A DNA stretch of 64,000 nt from VXPQ01 sp965116435 (GTDB lineage Bacteria; Bacteroidota; Rhodothermia; Rhodothermales; VXPQ01), in contig OZ220686.1 of NCBI GenBank assembly GCA_965116435.1, forward strand, positions 2,852,001 through 2,916,000, read 5' to 3'. The notes beneath the pieces are model-generated. The model ran no database searches. It was given only the letters and a program-made list of their open reading frames with translations, and was not told where the DNA came from. Below, piece by piece: positions 44,869 to 54,539 of the stretch (its first letter is position 1; every line of letters starts with the position of its first letter). A program made the translations under genes and the position numbers.

Positions 44869-44904
44869 GGCGGCAGAAAATGCAATTACCTGCTTCAAAA
44901 GGGT

Positions 44905-44950
44905 GCGCTGATCGAAGCGGGTACTCAGAAAATCCCTAATCAGAGCATCC
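44905..44950 (-). repeat. Short copy of the dispersed repeat (46 bp)
   Basis: GCGCTGATCGAAGCGG at one side and TAATCAGAGCATCC at the other match the ends of the repeat family. The middle of the longer copies is missing. It overlaps the N-terminal open frame that precedes the SAM hydroxide adenosyltransferase gene and explains that spurious extension. Confidence 0.6.
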
Positions 44951-45102
44951 TGCATCAGAGCATTTCAAGGTACGAAGAAAGCATGGTTTTCGCCATGGCG
45001 CGTTTGTGGGCGGGGGATTCCGGGCAGGGATGGTTTCCTGTTGGAACGCACGGCGTCGGGCGCGGTACGTCTTGAAGACAGACCTCGCAGCAGCGCATCC
45101 GT

Positions 45103-45510
45103 ATGTCCAGACATAAACAAGACATAGGCAGCCGAGGCGAAGACATTGCCGCGGCGTATCTGGAAACGATCGGATACCGCATTCTCCAGCGAAATTACCG
45201 GTTCGGGCGGCTTGAACTCGATATGATATGCCGGGCATCGCCTGTCGCGCCCGATGCGCCCGATGTGCGGCGCGTGGGCCGGGAGATTGTGTTCGTGGAA
45301 GTAAAAACCCGTTCCGGTTTCGGGTTCGGGCGCCCGGAAGAAGCGGTATCGGAAACAAAGCAACGCCGCATTGCACAGGCGGCGCAGGCCTGGCTGCGGG
45401 AGCAACGCATGGAGCAGGCGCCCTGCCGGTTCGATGTGGTCGCCGTCGTGTTGCACAAAAACGCCGAGCCGGTCGTGACCCATTTCCAGCGAGCGTTTTG
45501 GGGTTCGTAA
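45103..45510 (+). CDS. YraN-family (UPF0102) nuclease-like protein
   Basis: A 135-residue protein of the YraN family: IGSRGEDIAAAYLETIGYRI, RFGRLELDMIC (Glu/Asp of a restriction-endonuclease-like fold), and VFVEVKTRSGFGFGRPEEAV with the E-x-K catalytic pair. Members have a Holliday-junction resolvase-like fold and an unproven role in DNA processing. The gene stands alone on the + strand after a short divergent region. Confidence 0.88.
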   Translation: MSRHKQDIGSRGEDIAAAYLETIGYRILQRNYRFGRLELDMICRASPVAPDAPDVRRVGREIVFVEVKTRSGFGFGRPEEAVSETKQRRIAQAAQAWLREQRMEQAPCRFDVVAVVLHKNAEPVVTHFQRAFWGS

Positions 45511-45967
45511 GGACACGCCGAATCCGCGTCGATTCCTTTTGTCCTGTTGCGTCCGCAAAATCAGAGACGGAACGAGGGGCCTTGGCGAGAAATCGCAAAG
45601 CCATGCGGCAGGTTTCCCTTCGTGAGAAATGCCGCAAAAAGCCGCGATGGCCATGCTCTTTTTTTTGGTATTTTAGGATGCACTGATCAAATCCACTTCG
45701 ATCAGCGCTTCACGTACGCACGTAGCGTTTGTAATGATTCTATCGTTAAAATCATCGGAAAACACGGCGTTTTGCGGCGTCGGGGTCGTAAAGCGCCCTT
45801 CGGGAGGCATCGAGGAGCGCGCTGGCTGCCTCTGATCTTTGCGGACTTAATCAGAGCATCCTTAAAAAGAGCATACTTTACAAGACGTTTCCGGTGCGGG
45901 AGCGCATCTTGTCCCCAAGCCGCCGCCAACCCGTCAACCCACCAATTCACCAACCCGGTTTTACGAT
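45511..45967. other. 457-bp intergenic region with a repeat element
   Basis: The first 165 bases after YraN hold no gene; a run of eight Ts near 45658 may end the YraN transcript, but I see no clean stem before it. Bases 45676-45861 are a copy of the dispersed repeat. The last 106 bases before msrB look non-coding, and no promoter stands out. Confidence 0.55.
45676..45861 (-). repeat. MITE-like dispersed repeat, inverted copy (186 bp)
   Basis: It begins GGATGCACTGATCAAATC and ends with the reverse complement of GGATGCTCTGATTAAGTC, the same pair of ends as at 28982-29234, in the opposite direction. The central part is close to identical to the other copy, but about 70 bases containing one arm of the internal 21-base inverted repeat are absent. 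It lies in the gap between YraN and MsrB. Confidence 0.8.
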
Positions 45968-46378
45968 ATGACCAGGAAAATCAGCAAGTCCGAGGCAGCA
46001 TGGAAAGCCGCTCTTTCTCCCGAACAGTACAGGATCCTCCGGGAAAAGGGCACCGAACCGGCGTTTTCCGGCGCCTTGTGCGATCATAAGGGGGATGGAG
46101 CCTATGTGTGCGCCGCCTGCGGTCAGCGGCTTTTCGATTCCGGCGCCAAATACGATTCCGGCTGCGGATGGCCCAGCTTTTACCAGCCCGGGGACGGAGA
46201 CGCTATCGAAACGCAAGAAGACCTGAGCGGGGGCAGGGTGCGCACCGAGGTGTTGTGTTCCCAGTGCGATTCCCACCTTGGCCATGTGTTCGAAGACGGT
46301 CCGAATCCCACCGGGTTGCGGTATTGCATCAATTCCGTCGCGCTCGATTTTGAGGACAAGGCGGATCGAAAGGCATGA
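45968..46378 (+). CDS. msrB: Peptide-methionine (R)-S-oxide reductase
   Basis: A 136-residue MsrB with two zinc-binding CxxC pairs (Cys48/Cys51 in CAACG and Cys97/Cys100 in CSQCD) and the catalytic Cys120 in RYCINSVAL. It repairs methionine-R-sulfoxide in proteins in the cytoplasm, with thioredoxin as reductant. Its stop overlaps the start of the next gene (ATGA), so the two are coupled. Confidence 0.94.
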   Translation: MTRKISKSEAAWKAALSPEQYRILREKGTEPAFSGALCDHKGDGAYVCAACGQRLFDSGAKYDSGCGWPSFYQPGDGDAIETQEDLSGGRVRTEVLCSQCDSHLGHVFEDGPNPTGLRYCINSVALDFEDKADRKA

Positions 46379-47379
46379 CCAGAGCGCTTTTGCTGAATAG
46401 TCGGGATGGGCGCGTAGAGGCGTCGGTATGCGAACTGGACGAATCCCGTGTGCCTGACGGGGGTGTGCCGGGGAGTGTGCTGCTCGACGTGTGGTATTCG
46501 GGCCTGAACTACAAAGATGCGCTGGCCATTACCGGGCGGGGCAAGATTATTCGCGGCGCCTGGCCGTTCGTGCCGGGGATTGATCTGGCCGGCATGGTGC
46601 GGGCCTCTGATTCCGAGGCGTACACGCCGGGAGATTTGGTGATCGGTACGGGATGGGGCCTGGGCGAATCGCATTGGGGCGGGTATGCGGAGGCGCAGCG
46701 CGTGGATGCGGCCAAGTTGCTTCCGTTGCCCGAAGGGATGTCCCCGGAGCAGGCCATGCTGGCCGGTACGGCAGGGCTTACGGCCATGCTGTCCGTGATG
46801 GAACTACAGACGCATGGCGTGACGCCGGACCGGGGCGACGTGCTGGTGACGGGCGCCTCGGGCGGAGTGGGGAGTTTTGCAGTGGGGCTGTTGCATGCGG
46901 CGGGATACCGCGTGGCGGCGTCTACGGGCAAGCCGGATGCGCACGACTGGCTGCGCGGTCTTGGCGCAGACCGGATTATCGAACGGGAAACGCTGGCGGC
47001 AGGCGCCCCTCGCCCGCTGGATTCGGGGCAGTGGGCCGGGGCGGTGGACGCCGTAGGCGGGAAAACGCTGGAGGCGATTCTGGCGGGGCTGAAGCGTCAC
47101 GGGGTGGCCGTGGCGTGCGGACTGGCCGGAGGGCATGCCTTGCATACCACGGTATTTCCGTTCATTTTGCGCGGCGCGCGCCTGATTGGCGTGGATACGA
47201 ACACCTGCCCCGTTCCCGTGCGGCGAGAAGCCTGGGCGCGTCTGGCCCGTTGGATGACGGACGATCGGGCGAAGCATCTTCTTGCAGATACCATACGTTT
47301 GGACGATCTTCCTGTGTATAGCGAACGGCTTTTGTCCGGCGAAATCCGGGGTCGGCTGCTGGTGGATGTGCGAAAATGA
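46375..47379 (+). CDS. MDR-family oxidoreductase, acrylyl-CoA reductase (AcuI/YhdH)-like
   Basis: A 334-residue zinc-free medium-chain dehydrogenase/reductase. It has the YSGLNYKDALAITGRG and PGIDLAGMV starts and the nucleotide motif VTGASGGVGSFAVGLL (Rossmann). LAGTAGLTAMLSVMELQ is typical of the AcuI/YhdH group, whose members reduce acrylyl-CoA. The gene overlaps msrB by four bases, so both are made together, perhaps under oxidative or electrophile stress; the real substrate is not known. Confidence 0.87.
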   Translation: MTRALLLNSRDGRVEASVCELDESRVPDGGVPGSVLLDVWYSGLNYKDALAITGRGKIIRGAWPFVPGIDLAGMVRASDSEAYTPGDLVIGTGWGLGESHWGGYAEAQRVDAAKLLPLPEGMSPEQAMLAGTAGLTAMLSVMELQTHGVTPDRGDVLVTGASGGVGSFAVGLLHAAGYRVAASTGKPDAHDWLRGLGADRIIERETLAAGAPRPLDSGQWAGAVDAVGGKTLEAILAGLKRHGVAVACGLAGGHALHTTVFPFILRGARLIGVDTNTCPVPVRREAWARLARWMTDDRAKHLLADTIRLDDLPVYSERLLSGEIRGRLLVDVRK

Positions 47380-47448
47380 TCGGAGCGCCTGCGTTTATAT
47401 GGCGAGCCTTTTGATGTCCCGCCGTTGAAAAATCGCGTCCTTGAACGT

Positions 47449-48384
47449 ATGCCTGAACGTATGACCCTGCGGACGCTCCTTGCTGTGCTGATCGTGCTGC
47501 TCGCCGCCAATCTGGGTATGGCGCTATGGAATCGCATGGCTCCGCCGGAGGCTTTGGTTTCCGCCGCTGCGCCTGATGCTGCGACGGCCCCCGCGCCGCG
47601 CCCGTGCGCCCTGTCGCATTACGACCGATCCGGCGCGTTTCTGGTCCCGCCGTACAGACATCCCTTTGTGCCCGGTTTTTCCGGGGCGATGCAGGAGGAC
47701 ATGGTTCCCGACACGATGCGCGCTGCGCCGGAATCGGCCATGAAGGAGGCTGGGCTTGTTCCCGTGCCAGAGGTTGCATGTGTTCCCGCGTCGGAGGCTG
47801 TGCATGTTCCCGTGTCGGGGCTTGCGCAGGTGGTCGCGGGGGATACGCTCGAACTTTCGAACGGGACGAGGGTGCGTCTGGTGTATGTAGATACGCCGGA
47901 AGCGCTGCCGCGGACGGTTACGCGTATTGTGGACGCGGATACCTTCGAACTTTCAGACGGAACGAGGGTGCGCCTGATGGGCATTGATGCGCCGGAAATG
48001 CACCCTTCTGGCAAATTGAGTCGGGACGCCGAACGCACATGTATGGATCGGGAAACGATCCGGGCTCTGGGGCGGCGGGCCACTGCCTATGCTTCGGAAC
48101 TGGCGCTCGACAAGCCGGTCGAACTGGAGTACGGCTCCGGCCGCAGAACGGACCAGTACGACAGGACCTTGGCCTATGTATGGGTGCTGGACGAGCACGG
48201 GCAGCGCCTGTACCGGGTAAACGACCGCATGGTCGCCGACGGGTATGCGAAAATCTATTCGGGGGCGCCGTTCAAGTACATTGAAGAGTACCTGGAGTAC
48301 GAGCGGCAAGCCCGTGAGGAGGTACGGGGCTTGTGGGAGACTGAGGAGGGACCGGGTTTGCGGGGGGCTTGTGAGGAAGATTGA
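47449..48384 (+). CDS. Secreted or membrane-anchored thermonuclease (SNase-like) with a partly duplicated N-terminal strand pair
   Basis: With the ATG at 47449 (or 47461) the protein has 311 residues, a membrane segment at about 5-24 and a low-complexity Ala/Pro/Val region to about 120. The SNase domain at about 155-305 has VDADTFELSDGTRVRLMGID, then YDRTLAYVWVLDEHGQRLY and a conserved EYERQAREEVRGLW end. Just before it, VVAGDTLELSNGTRVRLVYV repeats the first strands of the fold at about 125-150. The active residues (R, D, E of the family) appear in the complete copy. It may degrade nucleic acid at the cell surface. Confidence 0.82.
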   Translation: MPERMTLRTLLAVLIVLLAANLGMALWNRMAPPEALVSAAAPDAATAPAPRPCALSHYDRSGAFLVPPYRHPFVPGFSGAMQEDMVPDTMRAAPESAMKEAGLVPVPEVACVPASEAVHVPVSGLAQVVAGDTLELSNGTRVRLVYVDTPEALPRTVTRIVDADTFELSDGTRVRLMGIDAPEMHPSGKLSRDAERTCMDRETIRALGRRATAYASELALDKPVELEYGSGRRTDQYDRTLAYVWVLDEHGQRLYRVNDRMVADGYAKIYSGAPFKYIEEYLEYERQAREEVRGLWETEEGPGLRGACEED

Positions 48385-48450
48385 GAGGGAACAAGAAGAG
48401 GAGGAAACGTTGTACATTGGGAAACACGCAATAATCGGGGGAGGGATTTT

Positions 48451-50952
48451 ATGAGACACGCCATTTTCGTTCGGACCGGGTTGCTTTTTGCCGTCTGCAT
48501 CGTTTTGGGCGCCTGGCAAGCGCATGCACAGGGATCCGTAGCAGGCGACCGCGAGGCGCTGATTGCGTTCTATGACTCCACGGGCGGAGATAACTGGCAA
48601 ATAAACGACAACTGGAAAAGCGACAAGCCGCTTGGGGAGTGGTACGGAGTGGATACGGATGAAGAAGGGCGGGTACGCGAACTTGATTTAACAAACAATA
48701 ACTTGGTGGGTTCGATACCTTCAAAGGTCGGCGATCTTGAAAGATTAACAAATATTATCCTTGAAGGTAACGAAATAACGGGTTCAATACCTCTTGAAAT
48801 AGAAAACCTTGTTCAATTGGAAATATTAAATATTAGTTGGAATAAATTGACTGGTTTTATACCTCCAGAACTAACTGACCTTGTCAATTTAAAAGTAATA
48901 AATTTGGCAATCAATGATATAGGCGGTGAAATTCCTTTAGAGATAGGTAATCTTGTTAATTTGAAACAGATTACACTGCATGGTGACCTAAAGGGTACAA
49001 TCCCGTCTACGATAGGGAATCTTGTAAATCTTAAAAAAATTGCCATGAACGGGAATTTATTAGAAGGTTCGATTCCTTCAGAAATAGGACATTTGGTACA
49101 TTTAACGCATCTTTATTTATATGAAAATAAATTAACGGGACCAATACCTCCAGAAATAGGAAATCTGGTAAATCTACAAGTCTTAAATATGCGTTCTAAT
49201 AAATTAAGCGGTTCTTTGCCAGCGGAAATGGGTAATCTTGTAGAATTGGAAGGTCTTAACCTTAGATCTAATCAATTGACCGGAGAAATACCCCCCGAAG
49301 TATGTACTATATTGTTATTGCCTAAAATATATGTCAGGATAAATGATAATCCGGGACTCATCAATAATTGTGCGTATATTCCCGAACAATTCGTCGATAA
49401 CAGGAGGAAAACATTTGCAATCGATCAAGATGTAGATTCATATTATGTCACAAGGCCTGTGGAGTTTATATTAATACAAGAAAATAAATATGCAAGATTA
49501 TGGATTTCGGATGAGGCGTTTCAAACTATAAATATTACCGATGAGTCAATGGATAAATTTATAAAATATCTTTTTTATTCAATCCCTGCAGATTCTACAA
49601 GAGGTGTTTTTGAATATGTCAGTGATCTTTTGGGAGTGGTTCGTAAAAATTATTTCTATGAAAATGAAGGAGAAAGGACTATTGATATACTTGGCCACAT
49701 ATATTCTTGGAGTTACTTGGGGCTTGCCTCAACGTATCGTTCGCAGGTCAATTTGTACGAATACAACACATACCATTTAGGAGATAGCGAGGCCTACAGG
49801 CCGGGACATGAAGCATATGCTCGGGTTATAGCGCACGAATATATACATAATGTACATCTTGCATATGGTATACATTCTCATGGTCTTGATTTTTTTATTG
49901 AGGCATTAGCCGAATGGATATCCGAGGTTATCATATTTGACCAGGGAAATATATTACGTACCGGTACTCGTATAGATGCCGTTTATCCAAGTCCTGGTGC
50001 ACCGCTTTTTCCTGCACATCCTTTCAACTATGATGAAGCTATAATGTTTGGTATTTATTTTGGCGAACGTGTAGGATTAGAAAATATAAAAAACGTTATA
50101 CATGTGTGCAAGCCCGAAGGAATGTGCGATTCGGATAATCCCGACGACGGTCATTGGCACCAAGGTATTGACGGACTGGAATATGCACTCTCCTTGCTTG
50201 ATTCGCCTATACCCCTTTCGGGTCTTGTAGAAGATTATCATACGACCAGTTTTGTGAATGGTTATTCAATTTTTCTCGACGGTGTAAAATATGGTTATGA
50301 AACACCGCGATATGCAGAGTGGAGAATTTCCATATTTGATTCGGATATGATCAATATTGAGGAGATTAATTTTTCTGAAGAAAAACTTGAAATCCAACCC
50401 GGAGGATACAATTATCTGGCGTATAAAAATCCGGTCGATTTGCATCTTTCCATTCAGAAAAGCCACGATGAGGTTACCGCTATTCGCTTGTTTAAGGAAA
50501 AGGGTGGTATGAAAGAGCTTGTAGACCTTGAAAGCGACATCAATGAATACACCATTTCCGGCGCATACGACCGGGTAACGCTTATCGCCGTACATAACAA
50601 CCCGAGACCGGATCAGCCCGAAATCACCCTGAATATATCGGCTACTCAGGAGTATAAAATTATAGCTATAGAGGGCGAAGAAATTCCCATGACGCTTGCG
50701 CTTGAGCAGAATTATCCGAATCCCTTTAATCCGTCTACATTCATCCGGTGGGCGCAACCGCAGGCCGGGCAGGTTCGTCTTGCGGTGTACAATATGTTGG
50801 GGCAGAAGGTAGCCACATTGATCGACGAGGTTCGATCGGCAGGAAGGCACGAAATTCGCCTGGAGGCTTCAGGCTGGACCAGCGGCGTGTATGTGTATGC
50901 GCTGGAAGCCAACGGACGAACGCTTACGGACACCATGGTCTTGTTAAAATAG
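48451..50952 (+). CDS. Type-IX-secreted leucine-rich-repeat metalloprotease (gluzincin-like), AT-rich body
   Basis: An 833-residue protein with a signal peptide ending AHAQ. Nine 24-residue leucine-rich repeats of the plant-like type (LxLxxNxLxGxIPxEIGNLVNL) cover about residues 70-290. A metallopeptidase domain follows with HEYIH (462-466) and a downstream Glu near 484 (FIEALAEW), the gluzincin layout. The C-terminus (about 752-833) is a Por sorting tail: EQNYPNPFNPSTFIRW, then VYNMLGQKVATL and GVYVYAL. It should be exported by type IX secretion to the surface. The central DNA (about 48680-50480) is strongly AT-rich (17 G+C in the 60 bases 48841-48900), while the ends are not (35 in 50881-50940). 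Confidence 0.88.
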   Translation: MRHAIFVRTGLLFAVCIVLGAWQAHAQGSVAGDREALIAFYDSTGGDNWQINDNWKSDKPLGEWYGVDTDEEGRVRELDLTNNNLVGSIPSKVGDLERLTNIILEGNEITGSIPLEIENLVQLEILNISWNKLTGFIPPELTDLVNLKVINLAINDIGGEIPLEIGNLVNLKQITLHGDLKGTIPSTIGNLVNLKKIAMNGNLLEGSIPSEIGHLVHLTHLYLYENKLTGPIPPEIGNLVNLQVLNMRSNKLSGSLPAEMGNLVELEGLNLRSNQLTGEIPPEVCTILLLPKIYVRINDNPGLINNCAYIPEQFVDNRRKTFAIDQDVDSYYVTRPVEFILIQENKYARLWISDEAFQTINITDESMDKFIKYLFYSIPADSTRGVFEYVSDLLGVVRKNYFYENEGERTIDILGHIYSWSYLGLASTYRSQVNLYEYNTYHLGDSEAYRPGHEAYARVIAHEYIHNVHLAYGIHSHGLDFFIEALAEWISEVIIFDQGNILRTGTRIDAVYPSPGAPLFPAHPFNYDEAIMFGIYFGERVGLENIKNVIHVCKPEGMCDSDNPDDGHWHQGIDGLEYALSLLDSPIPLSGLVEDYHTTSFVNGYSIFLDGVKYGYETPRYAEWRISIFDSDMINIEEINFSEEKLEIQPGGYNYLAYKNPVDLHLSIQKSHDEVTAIRLFKEKGGMKELVDLESDINEYTISGAYDRVTLIAVHNNPRPDQPEITLNISATQEYKIIAIEGEEIPMTLALEQNYPNPFNPSTFIRWAQPQAGQVRLAVYNMLGQKVATLIDEVRSAGRHEIRLEASGWTSGVYVYALEANGRTLTDTMVLLK

Positions 50953-50987
50953 ACATAGACCGTGAGCGTATTGCGGGGACTGACCCC

Positions 50988-53828
50988 TTACCCCGTGCTC
51001 TGCATGGCTGCTGCGATTCCGTTGATGCTGAGGAACAAGGCGTGTCGCAGCGCATCCTGCGTTTCTTCGTCTCCGGCGACCCGGTACCGCTTGATGAGTT
51101 CGACCTGGAGCAGGTTGAGCACGTCCGTATAGGGATTCCGCAGGAAAATGGATTTCTGGATGACCGGATTGCTGTCGAGTAATTCGCTTTGTCCGGTAAT
51201 CTGGAGGATCATGTCGCGCGCGCTGGAGAAATCGTCTTCGATCTGCTGGTGGATTCGGGCGCCCTCCGGGGAATTTTCCAGTTCCCGGTAATGTTGCGAT
51301 ATGGCGAAGCGCGCCCGCGCCATTTCCCGTTGCGCGCTGTTCACGACGGCGCCGAAGAACGTCCATTCCCGGTAGAGGGCCTGGAGTCGAGCGAACGTTG
51401 CCGGGTCTTCTGCCGCGAGCGAGGTCAGGGCGTGGCCCGTCCCGAACCATCCCGGCAGCGTATACCGGGTCTGGGTCCATGCGAAGACCCACGGAATGGC
51501 CCGCAACGATTCGAAAGGCGCATCGTGCGCGGACCCTCGCGAAACCGGGCGCGAAGCAATGGGCAAGCGGCTGATCTGCTCGATAGGCGTAACGCAGGTG
51601 TACCACGGCCACAGCGCCCGGTCTTCGATGAGCGTTCGGTAGGCTTTCATGGAGCGCTCGGCGATGCGGTCCAGCGTCTCGACATTTTCAGGAGCGGTTC
51701 CGTAGTCGCTTTGTTCGTTTCGCGGCGCTCCCGAGGCCGTGCTCACGATCATGGCGCTGACGATCTGTTCGAGGTGTCGCCGGGCAATGTCCGGCAGCGC
51801 ATACCGGAACGAAATGACCTCGCCCTGTTCGGTAAACCGGATTTTCCCGTTGTGCACCACGGGGGGCATGGCCAGAATAGCCTGATTGGCTCGTCCGCCC
51901 CCGCGCCCGACCGTGCCGCCCCGCCCATGAAAAAGCCGGAGCGCCACCCTGTGCTCCCGGCATACCGCGCCGAGGGCTTTCTGGGCCTTGTGGAGGGCCC
52001 AGTTCGCCATCCAGTATCCGCCGTCCTTGTTCGAGTCCGAGTAGCCCAGCATGATTTCCTGGAACCGTCCGCGGGATTCGAGGTGCCGGGCGTACACGGG
52101 GTTGGCGAAGAGGGCGGCCATGAGCGTATCCGCCTCGGCCAAGTCCTCTATCGTCTCGAAGAGCGGCACGATGTCCAGCGGACAGTCTGGGGCTCCATCC
52201 CGCATGCGCCAGAGTCCAACCACTTTCGCCAGCAACAGGGCCTCCAGCACGTCGCTCACCGTGTGCGTCATGCTGATGATGTAACTGCCCATGGCGGCAG
52301 GCTCTTGCTGCAGGATTTCCCGGATCGCCTCGAAACTTTCCACGACTTGTTGCGCCATGTCGGGGAGGTCCGCATCGCGAGGCAGCAGGGCGCGCGGATT
52401 TTCCAGTTCGGCGGCCAGCAGCGCGATTTTCCCGGCTTCGTCGAGGCGGGCGTACTCGTCGCACACGTTTGCGACGCGCAGGATGGCGGCGACGGCTTGT
52501 TCGTGTATGCGGCTGTGCTGTCGAACGTCCAGGGCCGCCATATGAAATCCGAACGTCCGCGCCCGTACGAGCATGCGCTGCAAGCGACCGGCTTCGGCGC
52601 AGGTTTCGTAGCCCGTCTCGCTCAGGCATTCCCGGAGCATTTCCAGGTCCCGCACGAAGGCTGCGCTGGCGTAGGTACAGGCCGGGCGGCCTTCGTGCCG
52701 ATCCCGATGCGGCCCGCCTCCATCTTGCCCGGTTTCCACCTGCTGCGTCAGCCGGAGCAGCCGCTCCAGCATGTAACTTATCTTGAGCCGGTACGGCTCG
52801 CGGCGATAGATTCGCCTGGCTCGTGCGTCGAGGTCGATTTCTTCCGCATCGGCGGCAATGGCGTCGTACAGCGTGCGCGGCACGGACGCTTGCCGGTCCG
52901 AAATGCTGAGTTCCCGGCGCAATTCCACCAGTTCCTCCCGAAAGATATGCAGGGCGGTCAGGCGCTGTTTGGCGAAGGTTCGCCGCGTTACGTCCGCCGT
53001 CACATTCGGGTTGCCGTCCCGGTCGCTGCCAATCCAGGACCGGTATCGCAGAAATACGGGAATGTCGCCCGCCGCCCCGTAATAGGCATACAATCCCCGT
53101 CGTATGTCGTCGTATATGTCCGGGACGGTTTCCCGAATCGCGTTGCGCAGGAAATAAAGCCCCTGATCCACCTCGTCGTCTACGCTGGGCCGGTCCGCGC
53201 GAATCTCGTCCGTGGAGAGCAGCAGGGAGATCTGGTTCTGGATATCCGCCAGAACATGTTCGTTTTCTCTTGGCGTCAGCTGCTCCCGGTTCAGTCGGGA
53301 CAATATCCGGGAGATGTGCTGCTGCTTGTACAGGATGCTGAGGCGCCGCGCTTCGGTGGGGTGCGCGGTCAGCGTGGGCTGGATATCCAGTTGGCGGAGG
53401 AGCGCCAGCACATCCTCGCGGGAATATCCCTGTTCCTTGAGATACCGGATGGCCTCCAGGATGGATTCGGCCCGGGGGGTTTCGGGCGATCCGGCCCGCG
53501 CCCTGTCCCGGTTGATCCGAATGATCTCTTCCTGCTCCGCCTGGTTCACCAGATGAAAGAACGCCGTATAGGCGCGAAGCATCCAGAGAATCTCCTCGTC
53601 GCCGAGCTGCGCGATGCGGCGCTTGGCCTGGATGCGAGGCGCCGGGCTCTGTTCCGCCAGCGCCTGTTTGCAGAGCATCCGCAGTTCTTCCGCCAGGTCG
53701 AGGATGTGCTGTCCCGCCTGTTGGCGTAGAGCCTGCCCGAGTAGCGCGCCGAGGAGATTGACCTGGCGGCTCAGCGGGCGCGATATGCCGGTGCCCTCCG
53801 CTTCGACGTCAAGCCCCGAAAGCTGCAT
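50988..53828 (-). CDS. ppc: Phosphoenolpyruvate carboxylase
   Basis: A 946-residue PEP carboxylase with the catalytic TAHPTEARR (His156), GSDRDGNPNVT, MLGYSDSNKDGGY and FHGRGGTVGRGGG segments and the C-terminal QVELIKRYR region near the allosteric site. It makes oxaloacetate from PEP and bicarbonate and refills the TCA cycle. It starts at 53828 with no obvious partner; the DUF2911 gene starts upstream on the same strand. The length matches bacterial enzymes (about 880-950 residues). Confidence 0.95.
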   Translation of the reverse strand: MQLSGLDVEAEGTGISRPLSRQVNLLGALLGQALRQQAGQHILDLAEELRMLCKQALAEQSPAPRIQAKRRIAQLGDEEILWMLRAYTAFFHLVNQAEQEEIIRINRDRARAGSPETPRAESILEAIRYLKEQGYSREDVLALLRQLDIQPTLTAHPTEARRLSILYKQQHISRILSRLNREQLTPRENEHVLADIQNQISLLLSTDEIRADRPSVDDEVDQGLYFLRNAIRETVPDIYDDIRRGLYAYYGAAGDIPVFLRYRSWIGSDRDGNPNVTADVTRRTFAKQRLTALHIFREELVELRRELSISDRQASVPRTLYDAIAADAEEIDLDARARRIYRREPYRLKISYMLERLLRLTQQVETGQDGGGPHRDRHEGRPACTYASAAFVRDLEMLRECLSETGYETCAEAGRLQRMLVRARTFGFHMAALDVRQHSRIHEQAVAAILRVANVCDEYARLDEAGKIALLAAELENPRALLPRDADLPDMAQQVVESFEAIREILQQEPAAMGSYIISMTHTVSDVLEALLLAKVVGLWRMRDGAPDCPLDIVPLFETIEDLAEADTLMAALFANPVYARHLESRGRFQEIMLGYSDSNKDGGYWMANWALHKAQKALGAVCREHRVALRLFHGRGGTVGRGGGRANQAILAMPPVVHNGKIRFTEQGEVISFRYALPDIARRHLEQIVSAMIVSTASGAPRNEQSDYGTAPENVETLDRIAERSMKAYRTLIEDRALWPWYTCVTPIEQISRLPIASRPVSRGSAHDAPFESLRAIPWVFAWTQTRYTLPGWFGTGHALTSLAAEDPATFARLQALYREWTFFGAVVNSAQREMARARFAISQHYRELENSPEGARIHQQIEDDFSSARDMILQITGQSELLDSNPVIQKSIFLRNPYTDVLNLLQVELIKRYRVAGDEETQDALRHALFLSINGIAAAMQSTG

Positions 53829-53901
53829 GGCGTGCTGGCGTCATGGTGGCGACGAGGCGTCTTGCGAGGCCTCGTCTTGACGGAAGGATAGATCGGCTGA
53901 C

Positions 53902-54471
53902 CTATTCCGTTGGCATTACGGGAATCGACACGCTCGTCTGATCCCACATCATGGAAAGCGTACCCGCAGAGCCTTCCTCGTTGGATTCGAGCTGGATCGT
54001 AAAGGCTTCGTGGATGTCTTCGGTCATGCTTACCGGGGCTTCGAGGCGCAGGGCGTCATGCTCCTCCGAGTAGGAAAAGGCGCCCCACATGCCCAGGCCT
54101 GCATTCACGATCACGGTCCATGATTCCTCGTTCGGAATGGCGAGGACGGCATAGGTGCCTGCGGCGAGATGCATGTCTCCAAGGTGGACGTCTTGCGTCA
54201 CGGTCAGTTCCGTGGCTTCGTTGGCGCCCAGACGCCAAACCTGTCCGTACGGCACCAGGCCGCCGAAGATTTCGCGGTCGCGCTTCCGGGGCGATCCGTA
54301 GTGGATGCTGGCGTAGGTTCCGTCGCTGAACGAAGTCTGGGTAACGGCCCGCGGACTTGCCGGGTCGGGCGGCGGAATGACATCTTGCGCGGCGACGGAG
54401 CGTGCGCCGAAAAGGAGGAGACCTGCCGTAACGAGCAGGGGAAGCAGGGTGCGGTGCATGGATGCAGGCAT
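53902..54471 (-). CDS. DUF2911-family secreted protein
   Basis: A 189-residue protein with a signal peptide ending SVAAQ. The body matches DUF2911: VTQTSFSDGTYASIHYGSPR, then GGLVPYGQVWRLGANEATEL and AGTYAVLAIPNEESWTVIVN. The family occurs in Bacteroidota and Rhodothermota, and its function is not known. It lies between DUF6503 and ppc genes on the - strand. The second ATG (residue 5) may be the real start. Confidence 0.84.
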   Translation of the reverse strand: MPASMHRTLLPLLVTAGLLLFGARSVAAQDVIPPPDPASPRAVTQTSFSDGTYASIHYGSPRKRDREIFGGLVPYGQVWRLGANEATELTVTQDVHLGDMHLAAGTYAVLAIPNEESWTVIVNAGLGMWGAFSYSEEHDALRLEAPVSMTEDIHEAFTIQLESNEEGSAGTLSMMWDQTSVSIPVMPTE

Positions 54472-54539
54472 GGTGATTCTTGGGGTGGTTAGGGTATGGA
54501 TAGGGTTGGAATGTCTGGAATATACGACCGCCCGCGCAT

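Noticed and set aside
51189..53729. 846-codon + strand open frame
   Set aside because: It is antisense to ppc, whose motifs are complete.
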